Of a stretch of DNA of 59,853 nucleotides, positions 44,233-53,251 are shown one piece after another. Origin of the DNA: Candidatus Dechloromonas phosphorivorans (GTDB taxonomy: Bacteria > Pseudomonadota > Gammaproteobacteria > Burkholderiales > Rhodocyclaceae). How positions within the stretch are numbered: position 1 is the stretch's first letter; each line of letters starts with the position of its first letter. The position numbers and the translations under genes were made by a program. Under the pieces are notes generated by a model that was given only the letters and a program-made list of their open reading frames with translations, had not been told where the DNA came from and made no database searches. The stretch is taken from the NCBI GenBank assembly GCA_016721185.1, contig JADKIP010000008.1, forward strand, positions 1 to 59,853, written 5' to 3'.

Positions 44233-44648
44233 CAGGCCCCCTGCAGCAAAACGCAAGTCCAGACCACGGCCACCGTGAGCAAAGAAACAAGCACCGCTGC
44301 ACTGCCGATATCCTTGGCCCGCTTGGCGAGCCGATGGTTTTCCAGACTGACGCGGTCGACCACCGCTTCAATGGCCGAATTGAGCAACTCGACGACCAGC
44401 ACCAGCAAGACGCTGGCGACCATCAAACCGCGCCCGATCCACGGCACCGGCAAAAGCAGCGCCGTCGGAATCAGCAACACCGCCAGCCAGACCTCCTGCC
44501 GGAAAGCGTCTTCGCACAGGTAAGCCGCCTTGAGGCCGGCAATTGAGTAACCCAAAGCATTCCAGACCCGGCGCAGCCCGGTCTTGCCCTTGTAAGGCGA
44601 TTCATTAGCCGGGTCGAGACCCAGTTCTTGCGGCAAAGGTTGCGGCAT
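44232..44648 (-). CDS. dgkA: Diacylglycerol kinase
   Basis: 138 residues from the ATG at 44648. Three membrane helices and the signature ELLNSAIEAVVDR (88-100) with AKDIGSAAV (111-119). It phosphorylates diacylglycerol to phosphatidate in the inner membrane. The N-terminus is about 20 residues longer than the E. coli enzyme. Confidence 0.94.
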   Translation of the reverse strand: MPQPLPQELGLDPANESPYKGKTGLRRVWNALGYSIAGLKAAYLCEDAFRQEVWLAVLLIPTALLLPVPWIGRGLMVASVLLVLVVELLNSAIEAVVDRVSLENHRLAKRAKDIGSAAVLVSLLTVAVVWTCVLLQGA

Positions 44649-44749
44649 GGCATCTCCGTGAAAGCACTCACGGTAATCAGGCATTGCTAAGGCTTGATGA
44701 CAGCCTCTGTAATCCAAATATCAAAATCTGCAGCGATAATCGCCGGCTC

Positions 44750-45439
44750 ATGAAAAATCTACTGTCCATTTCTCTGCTGGGGTTCGCGATCTCCTTGGCA
44801 ACGCCCGCCCAGGCGGCTCGCCCGATGATTACCGACGATGCCCGTCTGACCGATGCCGGTGCCTGCCAGATGGAAACGTGGGTGCATATTCATCAAGATG
44901 AGCGCGAGTTCTGGGCCTTGCCGGCATGTAATCCCGGCGGGAATTTCGAGCTAACGTTGGGTGGTGCGCTGGCTTATACCGACGGCAAGAAGCAGCATGG
45001 CGCGCTGCTTGTGCAGGGCAAAACCCTGATCAAGCCGCTCACGACCAACAGCTACGGCATCGGCTTTGCTGCCGGCTATGCCACCCAGCCGGGCAGCGAG
45101 CAATCGGGGTCACCTTACCTGTATGTGCCGGTCAGTTTTTCGCTGGCGGATGACCGCGTCGTCATTCACACCAACCTCGGCAATCTGCGCGAACGCGAAA
45201 CCCGGAAAAACCACCTGACCTGGGGCGTCGGTGGCGAGTTGCAAACTACCGAACGACTTTATGTCATTGCCGAAAGTTACGGTCAGGACAAAGGCAGCGC
45301 ATTTTTTCAAACCGGGCTGCGCTACTGGGTCATACCCGGCCACGTTCAGATCGACACTACCTACGGCAGCCGATTTGGGCATAGCCGTGAGGAACGCTGG
45401 CTTTCAATCGGGTTACGGCTGATCACCCCATCTTTGTAA
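44750..45439 (+). CDS. Exported outer-membrane-type beta-barrel protein
   Basis: 229 residues. A signal peptide (MKNLLSISLLGFAISLATPA, cleavage after AQA) is followed by alternating beta segments (TLGGALAYTDGKKQHGALLV; GIGFAAGYA) and an aromatic-poor end RLITPSL. It looks like a small porin or secreted barrel. No substrate can be named. Confidence 0.65.
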   Translation: MKNLLSISLLGFAISLATPAQAARPMITDDARLTDAGACQMETWVHIHQDEREFWALPACNPGGNFELTLGGALAYTDGKKQHGALLVQGKTLIKPLTTNSYGIGFAAGYATQPGSEQSGSPYLYVPVSFSLADDRVVIHTNLGNLRERETRKNHLTWGVGGELQTTERLYVIAESYGQDKGSAFFQTGLRYWVIPGHVQIDTTYGSRFGHSREERWLSIGLRLITPSL

Positions 45440-45509
45440 CATTTCTGTAAAGAAGCAGATCGCCGCCCCGTGGTAAAAGCCTTTATCCCATAATTTGGAA
45501 TTGTCACTC

Positions 45510-45884
45510 ATGGTTTTCTTCGAGCTTTTTGCGCACAACCCCACGATCATCCACGTTGCTGCCGGGCAGCCGCTGTTTTCCGAGGGCGAAGAGGGGCACA
45601 TGATGTTCGTCTTATCGACCGGCACGGCCAATGTTCTGGTCAGTGGTCACGTCCTTGAAACCTTGCAGCACGGCAGTATCGTCGGTGAAGTGGGCATCGT
45701 CCTGCCCGGCCCGCGTTCGGCGAGCGTGGTGGCACAGACCGATTGCGAGTTTGTCGCGGTCGACGAAAAACGCTTTCAGTTTCTCGTCCAACAAACGCCG
45801 TTTTTCGCGACCCAGGTCATGCGCGTCATGGCCGAGCGACTGCGCCGGGTCAATCAGCGGCTATCGCCGACCCATCCCGTTTAA
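45510..45884 (+). CDS. Stand-alone cyclic-nucleotide-binding-domain protein
   Basis: 124 residues from the ATG at 45510. FSEGEEGHMMFVLSTGTANV and GSIVGEVGIVLPGPRSASVV form a Crp-type cNMP-binding beta-roll with a phosphate cassette, but there is no DNA-binding domain. Probably a small sensor or partner protein. Its 3' end overlaps the convergent gene by 4 bp. Confidence 0.8.
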   Translation: MVFFELFAHNPTIIHVAAGQPLFSEGEEGHMMFVLSTGTANVLVSGHVLETLQHGSIVGEVGIVLPGPRSASVVAQTDCEFVAVDEKRFQFLVQQTPFFATQVMRVMAERLRRVNQRLSPTHPV

Positions 45885-46075
45885 TTCGGCTGCAGCGAAC
45901 GAAACTCGCCGCACCAGGCATGCAGGCTGACGGCGGGAAAACGCCAGTGGTGGGTTTCACGCGGTGAGCTTTCGCCGGCGAACGCGGGCGGAAAGCGGTG
46001 ACAAGTGCCATTCAGCGCGTCAGTGAATTTGAAATAGCGGCACTGCGCGCAGTTTTCTTCAATTGCATCATTCAT
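45881..46075 (-). CDS. Small cysteine-rich protein
   Basis: 64 residues. CAQCRYF and a C-terminal AWCGEFR, with CHRFPP between, give four cysteines likely to bind zinc or a cluster. The type is widespread as a small conserved hypothetical protein. Sits just upstream of the GT4 gene in the opposite frame group. Confidence 0.7.
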   Translation of the reverse strand: MNDAIEENCAQCRYFKFTDALNGTCHRFPPAFAGESSPRETHHWRFPAVSLHAWCGEFRSLQPN

Positions 46076-46097
46076 CGTTGTTTACTCGGACGGGTGA

Positions 46098-47279
46098 TCA
46101 GGCGGCTGCGGTCAACGGCCTTTCCGATGCAATTGGAAGGCCTGCCTGTTCGCGGTAGAGGCAGGCCAACCGTGCCGCCATCGCCACATCCGACCATTCC
46201 TGCGCGTACACCGGGGCTTCCTGGCGCAGGTGGTGCCAAGCGCTGGGCTGATTCAGAAAATTGCCCAGCGTTTCGCCAAATGCCTTGACCTCGGCCGGGG
46301 GTGAAATGGCACCACGGCCGGGCGAGAGAATATCCGTCGTCCCCATTTCGGACAGGGCGATCACCGGCAAACCAGCCGCCATTGCCTCCAGCAGCACCAG
46401 GCCTTGCGTTTCGGTACGTGAGGCAAAAACAAAGGCATTGGCGGCGGCATAGCAATCCGGCAACGCCTGCTTGCGATCGAGATAGCCGATGAACTGAACC
46501 GAATCCCGCAAGCCGAGGTTTTTGACCTGGGCTTTCAGATCGTCCATCGCCGGGCCTTCGCCGGCCACCACCAGCAAAACATCCGGCCGCAATTGGCGAG
46601 CATGGATCAGGGCTTCGAGCAGGAAGCCAATGTTTTTCTCATGCGCCACCCGCCCGACGAAGAGCGCCAGCGGGCGGGTCGAAAGAATGCCGTGCTGGTA
46701 ACGAAAAGCCTGCCCGTTACCGCCGGCAAACTGAGCGAGCGGAATGCCGGTCGGCAGCACATGCAGCGGCACGGTGACGCCGTAGCTATTCAGGCGTTGC
46801 TGCATGGCCGTTGAAGGCACGATGACGGCATCGAGCGCGTTGCACTGGCGGCGCGACAGGGCGCGCGCCTGGCCCTTGAGCCAGCCCGAGGGCAGGAAGG
46901 GCGCGTAGTGTTGCAGGTATTCCTCGAACAGCGTGTGATAGGTGGCGACCACCGGCAGGCCGAGCGTGCGGGCCGCTTTCAGGCCGGCGTACTGGGCGAT
47001 GAACGGGGTCTGGATATGGATCAGGTCGCAATCCTGTGCCGCTTCAAGCACGGTGCGATGCATGGCGCGCCAGCCGACCAGACGGTCTTCAGGATCACCC
47101 GGCACCGGCCGCCCGGCGACGCGAATGATGCCCGGCTCATCCGGCTCATCGCCATAGCGCGGCACCACCAGCCGGACCTCGACACCCTGCCCGGCTAGCG
47201 TTTTGCGGAAGGTTTCAATCGAGGTGGACACCCCATTGACCCGGGGAAAATAAACGTCAGACACCATCAGGATGCGCAT
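46098..47279 (-). CDS. GT4-family glycosyltransferase
   Basis: 393 residues (MRILMVSDVYFPRVNGVSTS). GT-B fold with GRVAHEKNIGFLLEAL and FVFASRTETQGLVLLEAMAA (EX7E). Similar in style to mannosyl/glucosyl transferases acting on lipids. It begins directly after the LpxH-like gene, a pair seen together in betaproteobacteria as I recall, suggesting a shared role in envelope lipid or glycan synthesis. Confidence 0.85.
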   Translation of the reverse strand: MRILMVSDVYFPRVNGVSTSIETFRKTLAGQGVEVRLVVPRYGDEPDEPGIIRVAGRPVPGDPEDRLVGWRAMHRTVLEAAQDCDLIHIQTPFIAQYAGLKAARTLGLPVVATYHTLFEEYLQHYAPFLPSGWLKGQARALSRRQCNALDAVIVPSTAMQQRLNSYGVTVPLHVLPTGIPLAQFAGGNGQAFRYQHGILSTRPLALFVGRVAHEKNIGFLLEALIHARQLRPDVLLVVAGEGPAMDDLKAQVKNLGLRDSVQFIGYLDRKQALPDCYAAANAFVFASRTETQGLVLLEAMAAGLPVIALSEMGTTDILSPGRGAISPPAEVKAFGETLGNFLNQPSAWHHLRQEAPVYAQEWSDVAMAARLACLYREQAGLPIASERPLTAAA

Positions 47280-48070
47280 TCAAGCCTCCGCATGTTCGGG
47301 TTCGATAATGGGCGTGGCGAGTACGGGGAGCGTTTGGTGCATGCCCCATTCAACCAGCTCAAGGCGACCGTCGAAGTGCTCGACGATGGCCGTACAGGAG
47401 TCGACCCAGTCGCCGCAATTGACGTAACTGAGGCCGTCGATTTCGCGGATCGTCGCCCAGTGGATATGGCCGCAGATGACGCCATCCAGCCCCCGTTCGC
47501 GGGCGTGATGGATCGCCGAATCTTCAAAGTCGAAAATGAAATTGAGCGCCGTTTTGACCTTGCGCTTGGCGTAGCCAGCCAGCGACCAGTAGCCTGAAAT
47601 GCCGAGCTTGCGCCGCCCCCAGGACAGCCAGTGATTGAGCCGGACCAGCAGGTCGTAAGCCTTGTCGCCGAGCACCGCGACCCAGCGATGGTGGCGCGTC
47701 ACCTGATCGAAAACGTCGCCGTGAATGAGCAGGAAACGCCGGCCGTCGGCGGTTTCGTGAATCAGCTCATCAACCACTTCGATCTCGCCGAAAATGATGC
47801 CGCAGTAGTCGCGCAAACTTCGTCGTGGTTGCCGGGAATGAACACCACTCGCTCACCATGCCGCGCCCGACGCAGCAGTTTCTGGACCACGGTGTTCTGC
47901 GCCGGCGTCCAGTAAATGCTGCGGCTCATCGCCCAGAAGTCGATGATGTCGCCGATCAGATAAGTCTGTTCAGCCTGGTATTCGCGGAGGAAATCGAGCA
48001 GACGATCCGCCTGGCACGCCCGCGTGCCGAGGTGGATGTCGGAGAGAAAAACTGATCTGACCTTGGGCAT
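47280..48070 (-). CDS. LpxH-like metallophosphoesterase, frameshifted
   Basis: Calcineurin-like phosphoesterase: VFLSDIHLGTR (DxH), GDIIDFW (GDxxD), GNHDE (GNHD), then GDVFD and GHIHWA. About 262 residues when restored. The frame breaks near 47817, just after GNHDEV; one missing base restores LRDYCGIIFGEIEVVDELIH. Relatives hydrolyse UDP-diacylglucosamine in lipid A synthesis, but this branch (paired with a GT4) may have another substrate. The single clean break suggests a sequence error. Confidence 0.8.
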
Positions 48071-48158
48071 GACTGCCACGATAGCCAACGGTCGTGAAGG
48101 GCTTGTGACGCGTAGATGACAATATGGTTACGGCCATGAAAGCAATGGCCGGTCGCAG

Positions 48159-48203
48159 GACCATAGAGGCAACGACTAGCCGTACGGTCAACCGGAAATT
48201 TCA
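48159..48203 (-). repeat. Dispersed intergenic repeat, copy 1
   Basis: On the minus strand TTTCCGGTTGACC followed by CGTTGCCTCTAT matches 50628-50664 with small gaps. It lies in a gap of about 240 bp without a gene. Confidence 0.45.
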
Positions 48204-48311
48204 CTGAAATATGAAATGTTTTCCCGCACTCCCGCTGTGTCCGAAAACCTGCTCTTTTGCCCCTGCCAGATCAGAGTTGAAGTAAATCACGCGTTAAGCT
48301 ACGCTACACAC

Positions 48312-48590
48312 ATGATCAAAAACTTCAGGCACCGAGGTATTCAGGCTTTTTTCCAGACCGGCTCCAAAGCGGGTATTCAGCCACATCACGCCGCACGTAT
48401 TGCCCGTCAGCTAAAGCACCTTGATCGTGCCAAACGACCGGAAGACATGAATATACCGGGCTGGAAGCTGCACTCGTTGACGCACAACCTGGCGGGTCAC
48501 TGGTCGGTCTGGGTCAACGGCAACTGGCGACTGACTTTCACCTTCGAAGGCGAAGATGCCGTATTGGTCGATTATCAGGATTACCACTAG
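48312..48590 (+). CDS. higB: HigB-type toxin
   Basis: 92 residues (MIKNFRHRGIQAFFQTGSKA). The motif LKHLDRAKRPEDMNIPGWKL and WSVWVNGNWRLTFTFEG identify a HigB/RelE-superfamily mRNA interferase. It precedes its antitoxin by 9 bp. Independent of the island toxin at 22736, which belongs to another HigB branch. Confidence 0.92.
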   Translation: MIKNFRHRGIQAFFQTGSKAGIQPHHAARIARQLKHLDRAKRPEDMNIPGWKLHSLTHNLAGHWSVWVNGNWRLTFTFEGEDAVLVDYQDYH

Positions 48591-48599
48591 GAGATTTCC

Positions 48600-48908
48600 A
48601 TGGAACGAATGTTCAACCCACCGCACCCCGGCGAAACACTGAAGGAAGACGTGCTACCAGCCTTGGGGCTGACCGTTACCGAAGCAGCGCAACAATTGGG
48701 CGTAACGCGTACCGCCTTGTCGCGGGTACTCAACGGCCATGCCGCAATTTCGCCCGAGATGGCACGACGCATCGAAGCCTGGCTCGGCCCCGACCGCGGC
48801 GGTCGCGCCGAACTTTGGCTGGGGCTGCAAATGGATTACGACCTGTGGGTCGCCCAACAGCGGCCAGCGCCGAAAGTTACGCGAGCGCCCGAGTTGCTGG
48901 CGGCGTGA
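48600..48908 (+). CDS. higA: HigA-type antitoxin
   Basis: 102 residues (MERMFNPPHPGETLKEDVLP) with an XRE helix-turn-helix (EAAQQLGVTRTALSRVLNGH). Neutralises HigB and represses the operon. Very similar to the extra antitoxin-like gene of island A at 23373-23687. Confidence 0.93.
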   Translation: MERMFNPPHPGETLKEDVLPALGLTVTEAAQQLGVTRTALSRVLNGHAAISPEMARRIEAWLGPDRGGRAELWLGLQMDYDLWVAQQRPAPKVTRAPELLAA

Positions 48909-49028
48909 GGTTTTGATGACTTGAAGAAATACCGTGTTGGGCTTTGATTTACCGAGGGCCAACCGTGGTCTGTCCTCAGGAACCAATCGAATCGAGTCGG
49001 CCCTTTGACTCATCTCCCCTTATGGCCA

Positions 49029-49529
49029 CTAAATGGATGCATATCGCTGAGAGTATTTTTCAAGTTCTAGCTTTAGCGTCGCAGTATTGCTAAACAACCC
49101 CCTCGCACGAGTCTCCATTTCCCTTGCTATAGCAAAAGACTCCTCAAGCACAACAGGGTCATCCATTGCCCCGTCTTTAAACTGATCTAGTCCTACTTGA
49201 ACCGTATTGGTAAGTGATGCGATTTCATTCTCATAAGTTTGGACTAACCCGCTGAGTGCGTTGTGACGCATGAGCACTTCCTCGGCACAAGAAGATGCCA
49301 ATCGGCCGCACGATCCTGCACTTTCCAAAGCGCTGAAAATGCTAGCTATTTCACGAATAACGAAATGCAGATTTAGAAGCACGAGACGCGCCTCCACTAG
49401 CGCGTGCCAGACCTGAGTACATTTTTCAGCCACAATAAGTTTCCGCGACTGGTACCAAGATTTGTATGCTACCCAGAAACCAGCTATCGATACGATCAGC
49501 GCTAAGGCGGCAATTTGATCTGATGTCAT
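49029..49529 (-). CDS. Hypothetical membrane-anchored protein
   Basis: 166 residues from the ATG at 49529, with GGGGAGG upstream. One N-terminal membrane helix (AALALIVSIAGFWVAYKSWY) followed by a soluble helical part. AT-richer than its neighbours. Unknown function; resembles small phage- or defence-type membrane proteins only in layout. Confidence 0.6.
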   Translation of the reverse strand: MTSDQIAALALIVSIAGFWVAYKSWYQSRKLIVAEKCTQVWHALVEARLVLLNLHFVIREIASIFSALESAGSCGRLASSCAEEVLMRHNALSGLVQTYENEIASLTNTVQVGLDQFKDGAMDDPVVLEESFAIAREMETRARGLFSNTATLKLELEKYSQRYASI

Positions 49530-49664
49530 CGACCTCCCCAAAAACTACTATTCAGACAAAAAGCAAAGGGGCCTGGCTCGAATTACCAGTCTCACGACGA
49601 AGGACGTATCGGGAAGCGACCGATTTTTTCGAGAAATAAGACAAAAGTGAGCGCTACTATTTAC

Positions 49665-49883
49665 TCACTCTTTCTCGCCATACGGCACCCCACGCTCCTG
49701 AACACCCAAAGCCACCTGTCCCAAACCCGGCCTGATCTGCTCAATAACGCCATTGTGGCTGACCACGATGGCCGTACCGGTTTGCGCAGCCAGTTCATGC
49801 GCACGGCGAGCGGCGCGTTGCATGGCGTGTTGCGACAGGCGCAGATCGGCGTCGCGTGCCGCTTCGATGGATTGCTTGTTCAT
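49665..49883 (-). CDS. Small partner gene of the zeta-type toxin
   Basis: 72 residues (MNKQSIEAARDADLRLSQHA) with a basic helical N-terminus and TGTAIVVSHNGVIEQI. Its start overlaps the stop of the zeta-type gene by 4 bp. The arrangement suggests an antitoxin or accessory factor; not an epsilon homologue as far as I can tell. Confidence 0.6.
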   Translation of the reverse strand: MNKQSIEAARDADLRLSQHAMQRAARRAHELAAQTGTAIVVSHNGVIEQIRPGLGQVALGVQERGVPYGEKE

Positions 49884-50404
49884 GGTTTCTCGCTCCAGTC
49901 CAGAAGCACCGGTGTAGTACCGGCATTGTCATACAGCGCCCAGGCATCGACCTTGGGGGCATACAGTTCTTTGAGGTACTGACGCCCGGCTGCATAGCGT
50001 CGACGGATCACCGGCTCGGGAATATTGTGTCCGCCTTGCTTGACCCGCTGTGCGACACGGGCAATCGCCTCTTCGGCGCTGTCCAGTTGTAGGAATAAAA
50101 GCTTCACCCGATAGCCTGCCGCCTGCCATTGGTCGATCAGGCGCAGGTAACCACGTCCGGAGAGCGTGGTTTCGAAAGCAAAACTCACGCGTGCTGCAAA
50201 GTGACGCCGTAATTCCTGCAACATCAAACGCCCGGCTTGGATGGCAGCGCTTTCCGGTGCAAACGGGGCAAGACCGGCGGCGATTAGGTCAGCATTCACG
50301 AACACTGGACACCCGGCCTCATTGGGCAGGAACTCCCTGGCAAAGGTTGTCTTCCCCGCGCCATTCGGTCCTGCAATGATGATCACGCGCAAATCGTTTG
50401 CCAT
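49880..50404 (-). CDS. Zeta-type toxin kinase
   Basis: 174 residues. P-loop GPNGAGKTT at 12-20, FVNADLIAAGLAP, and FAFETTLSGRGYL match zeta-toxin/AAA kinases that phosphorylate UDP-N-acetylglucosamine or related sugars. The gene order here (kinase first, small partner second) is the reverse of classical epsilon-zeta loci. Whether it is toxic here is inferred. Confidence 0.8.
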   Translation of the reverse strand: MANDLRVIIIAGPNGAGKTTFAREFLPNEAGCPVFVNADLIAAGLAPFAPESAAIQAGRLMLQELRRHFAARVSFAFETTLSGRGYLRLIDQWQAAGYRVKLLFLQLDSAEEAIARVAQRVKQGGHNIPEPVIRRRYAAGRQYLKELYAPKVDAWALYDNAGTTPVLLDWSEKP

Positions 50405-50601
50405 CCTCAAACCGCCAACGCAAAGTTGGGCTTGGCGGCGAGCTTGTCGATTTTATTAGTTGGTGCGTTCATTGTTCGTGATTGGCGCTGGCGTTTAGTG
50501 ATTGCTGATATTAGCAGCGCGATGCATTTTCCGGTGCTAGCCCGGTTTGCTATGACGACACGGGTCGCGTCATTGGCGACTCAGTGCGATTTTGGACAGC
50601 T

Positions 50602-50670
50602 ACGGTCGACGCCAAATTTGGACTGATTTTCCGGTTGACCATGCGGCCGGCCGTTGCCTCTATAGTTGTG
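50602..50670 (+). repeat. Dispersed intergenic repeat, copy 2
   Basis: Contains ACGGTCGACGCCAAATTTGG and then TTTCCGGTTGACC...CGTTGCCTCTATAG, matching 48159-48203 (inverted) and sharing the GCGGTCGACG core with 51388-51403 and 52700-52710. No gene occupies 50405-50697. Confidence 0.45.
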
Positions 50671-50697
50671 AGACTTTCAAACCGCCATCGCCAGCGG

Positions 50698-50943
50698 CTA
50701 ATGCCGCCAGATATACAAAGCCAGACAAAGTGCAGCGCCGACGAGGTAGAGGATTGCTGTACTGGAAATGGCGTAGGGATAGAGCATCAGCGCGACGCCG
50801 ATCCATTTGACCTTGTTGAGCGACAGGCGCTTGCCGTAGCGGTAGGCGGCAAAGCCGATCAGACCGAAGAGGATTGCGCCGATGAGATAGGCCGGGGTAG
50901 GCAAGGACAAGCCGAGGCTACCGAGGGTGTTCAATTCATCCAC
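50698..50943 (-). CDS. Small membrane protein
   Basis: 81 residues with three hydrophobic segments (AYLIGAILFGLIGFAAY; WIGVALMLYPYAI; AILYLVGAALCLALYIW). No family name. Overlaps the upstream DUF2164-type gene. Confidence 0.6.
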   Translation of the reverse strand: MDELNTLGSLGLSLPTPAYLIGAILFGLIGFAAYRYGKRLSLNKVKWIGVALMLYPYAISSTAILYLVGAALCLALYIWRH

Positions 50944-51223
50944 GGCGCTTGCCCGGCCGCCCCGGCTTCAGCCAGTATTGAAATGCCTCTTCGTAAACTT
51001 CGACATCCAGTTCCATGACTTGCGCTTGCAGCCGAGCTTGGGCATCGGCGACGGCTTTGTTGTATACGAGCGGGCCAACTTCCTTGAGGAAAAAGCCGAG
51101 CAGCGCACCGGCCGCCAGATTGCCGATTTCGTCGTCCATGTTTTCGGCGAAGTAGCGCTGAATCGAAACGATGGCCGCCTGAGTGGCGTCGCTGGAGATT
51201 TCGATGGTCATTGAATTAGGCAT
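50936..51223 (-). CDS. DUF2164-family protein
   Basis: 95 residues from the ATG at 51223 (or 51211). SIQRYFAENMDDEIGNLAAG, LLGFFLKEVGPLVYNKAVAD and EEAFQYW are the family hallmarks. Function unknown. Overlaps the small membrane protein gene downstream. Confidence 0.8.
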   Translation of the reverse strand: MPNSMTIEISSDATQAAIVSIQRYFAENMDDEIGNLAAGALLGFFLKEVGPLVYNKAVADAQARLQAQVMELDVEVYEEAFQYWLKPGRPGKRRG

Positions 51224-51447
51224 GCTGAGAAGGTAGTTAGTCAGTGTAGACGTAGCAGCTCGAAAGCAGGTCTGTTGGCATCGCCCAGCAGGGTAATCGT
51301 CATTGCCGGCAGCGCGGGAATGACGTTGAGCCAAGAAATTATCATCTGAACAAGTTTGCACGGGTTGTAACAGCCAAGCCTTGACTCGGCTGCGGTCGAC
51401 GCCTAAATTCGCCCGATTTCCCTCATCGCACGCCCCCAGGAGACTCC

Positions 51448-52662
51448 ATGAAAATCGGCACCCCGCTTTCCCCCACTGCCAAGCGCGTCATGCTGCTCGG
51501 CGCCGGCGAACTCGGCAAGGAAGTGATCATTGCGCTGCAACGGCTGGGCGTTGAGGTGATTGCCGTGGACCGTTATGAAAATGCCCCCGGCCATCAGGTG
51601 GCGCATCGCGCCCATGTCATTTCGATGACCGATGGCGCGGCGCTGCGCCAGTTGGTTGAACTGGAAAAGCCGGATCTGATCGTGCCGGAAATCGAAGCGA
51701 TTGCCACCGACATGCTGGTCGAGATCGAGGCGGCCGGGCTGGCCGAAGTCATCCCCACTGCCCGCGCCACCAAATTGACCATGAACCGCGAAGGCATCCG
51801 CCGGCTGGCCGCCGAAGAACTGGGCGTACCGACCTCGGCCTACCGTTTCGCCGATACGCTGGCCGAATTGCAGGCGGCAATTGATGGCGCCAATGGAGAA
51901 AAAGGGATTGGCTACCCGTGCATCGTCAAACCGGTGATGTCCTCCTCCGGCAAGGGCCAATCAATGCTGCGCGGCCCGGCCGATGTGCAGACCGCCTGGG
52001 ACACTGCAGCCAGCGGCGGCCGGGTCAATGCCGGGCGAATCATTGTCGAAGGCGTCATCGATTTTGATTACGAAATCACCCTGCTCACCGTGCGCGCCCT
52101 CAATGAAAGCGGCGTCGTGCAGACTTATTTCTGCGAACCAATCGGCCACATTCAGGTGTCCGGCGATTACGTCGAATCCTGGCAGCCGCAGCCGATGAGC
52201 CCGGCGGCGCTGCAAAAATCACAGGAAATCGCCGCCGCCGTCACCGGCAACCTCGGCGGGCGCGGCCTGTTCGGCGTCGAGCTGTTTATCAAAGGCGATC
52301 AGGTCTGGTTCTCCGAAGTCAGCCCGCGGCCGCACGACACCGGGCTGGTCACGCTCTGCTCGCAACGCTTCTCGGAATTTGAACTGCACGCCCGCGCCAT
52401 TCTCGGCCTGCCGGTCGACACCGCCTTGCGCGAACCCGGCGCTTCGGCCGTGATTTACGGCGGCATGGAAGAAAAAGGCATTGCCTTTGCAGGCATCGAA
52501 CACGCCCTCGCCGTACCACGTAGCGATTTGCGCCTGTTCGGCAAACCGGAATCGTTCAAGAAGCGCCGGATGGGCGTTGCCGTGGCCAATGGCGACGACA
52601 TCACGCAAGCAAGGGAACGGGCCAAACTGGCCGCCAGCCGGGTCAAACCCGTCAAGTCCTGA
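51448..52662 (+). CDS. purT: Formate-dependent phosphoribosylglycinamide formyltransferase
   Basis: 404 residues with CAGGAG upstream. ATP-grasp enzyme of purine synthesis that formylates GAR using formate and ATP. N-terminal MLLGAGELGKEVIIALQRLG, the ATP-grasp block IVKPVMSSSGKGQS and the metal-binding FSEVSPRPHDTGLVTL are present. Full length. Confidence 0.96.
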   Translation: MKIGTPLSPTAKRVMLLGAGELGKEVIIALQRLGVEVIAVDRYENAPGHQVAHRAHVISMTDGAALRQLVELEKPDLIVPEIEAIATDMLVEIEAAGLAEVIPTARATKLTMNREGIRRLAAEELGVPTSAYRFADTLAELQAAIDGANGEKGIGYPCIVKPVMSSSGKGQSMLRGPADVQTAWDTAASGGRVNAGRIIVEGVIDFDYEITLLTVRALNESGVVQTYFCEPIGHIQVSGDYVESWQPQPMSPAALQKSQEIAAAVTGNLGGRGLFGVELFIKGDQVWFSEVSPRPHDTGLVTLCSQRFSEFELHARAILGLPVDTALREPGASAVIYGGMEEKGIAFAGIEHALAVPRSDLRLFGKPESFKKRRMGVAVANGDDITQARERAKLAASRVKPVKS

Positions 52663-52668
52663 TGTGTT

Positions 52669-52709
52669 TCGACCGCAGCATTCATGAAAAACATGAATGC
52701 TGCGGTCGA
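52669..52709. repeat. Perfect 18-bp palindromic hairpin after purT
   Basis: TCGACCGCAGCATTCATG (52669-52686) and its exact complement (52692-52709) flank an AAAAA loop. No T tract follows, so it is not a standard terminator. Its GCGGTCGA end is shared with intergenic repeats at 50602 and 51388. Confidence 0.6.
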
Positions 52710-52814
52710 CGGGGAATTCAGCTAAAAATCAATGCCGTACAGCCAGGAATCCGGGCCTTCCGGGCTGTGGATTCCACCGGCCCGGAAATGACGATTAATC
52801 GCGCAAGAACAGCT

Positions 52815-53096
52815 TCAAGCCGCCGTCGTCAGTGCCTTGGTCAGCAGCTCAGCCACCAGCGCATTGATCCCGCCTTCGTGGGCAAGGCCTTGCGCCTGTA
52901 CCTGCTTGACTAGATCACCCGGCAACTTGCAGGCAAAGGGGATCAAACCGGCGGCCTGATCGAGCTTGCGCTGTTCGCGCTTGTCGACACCGCCACCTGC
53001 ACCGGCACCGAAACGGTCGGGAATACCACCGGCGCCGATTTTGCCGTTGATTTTGCTACCGCGATTTTTTTCAAGATCGGTTTTGGTCATGCTCAT
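52815..53096 (-). CDS. Conserved small hypothetical protein
   Basis: 93 residues (MSMTKTDLEKNRGSKINGKI) with AAGGAAAA upstream. A Gly-rich N-terminus and a C-terminal helix-rich half (LPGDLVKQVQAQGLAHEGGI). Known to me only as a betaproteobacterial hypothetical protein. Confidence 0.65.
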   Translation of the reverse strand: MSMTKTDLEKNRGSKINGKIGAGGIPDRFGAGAGGGVDKREQRKLDQAAGLIPFACKLPGDLVKQVQAQGLAHEGGINALVAELLTKALTTAA

Positions 53097-53251
53097 GGGG
53101 TGTTTTCCTTAAATTCAATGCGTTGGCGAAATCGCCTGCGGCCCGAATTATCGCCGATAGGCGGCGGATCACGCCGGAAATCAGCCGATCAACCCGCTTT
53201 TGGACTTGCAAAACCGCCCATTCGCTTCAAGGAACAGGCGGCTGAAATCGA

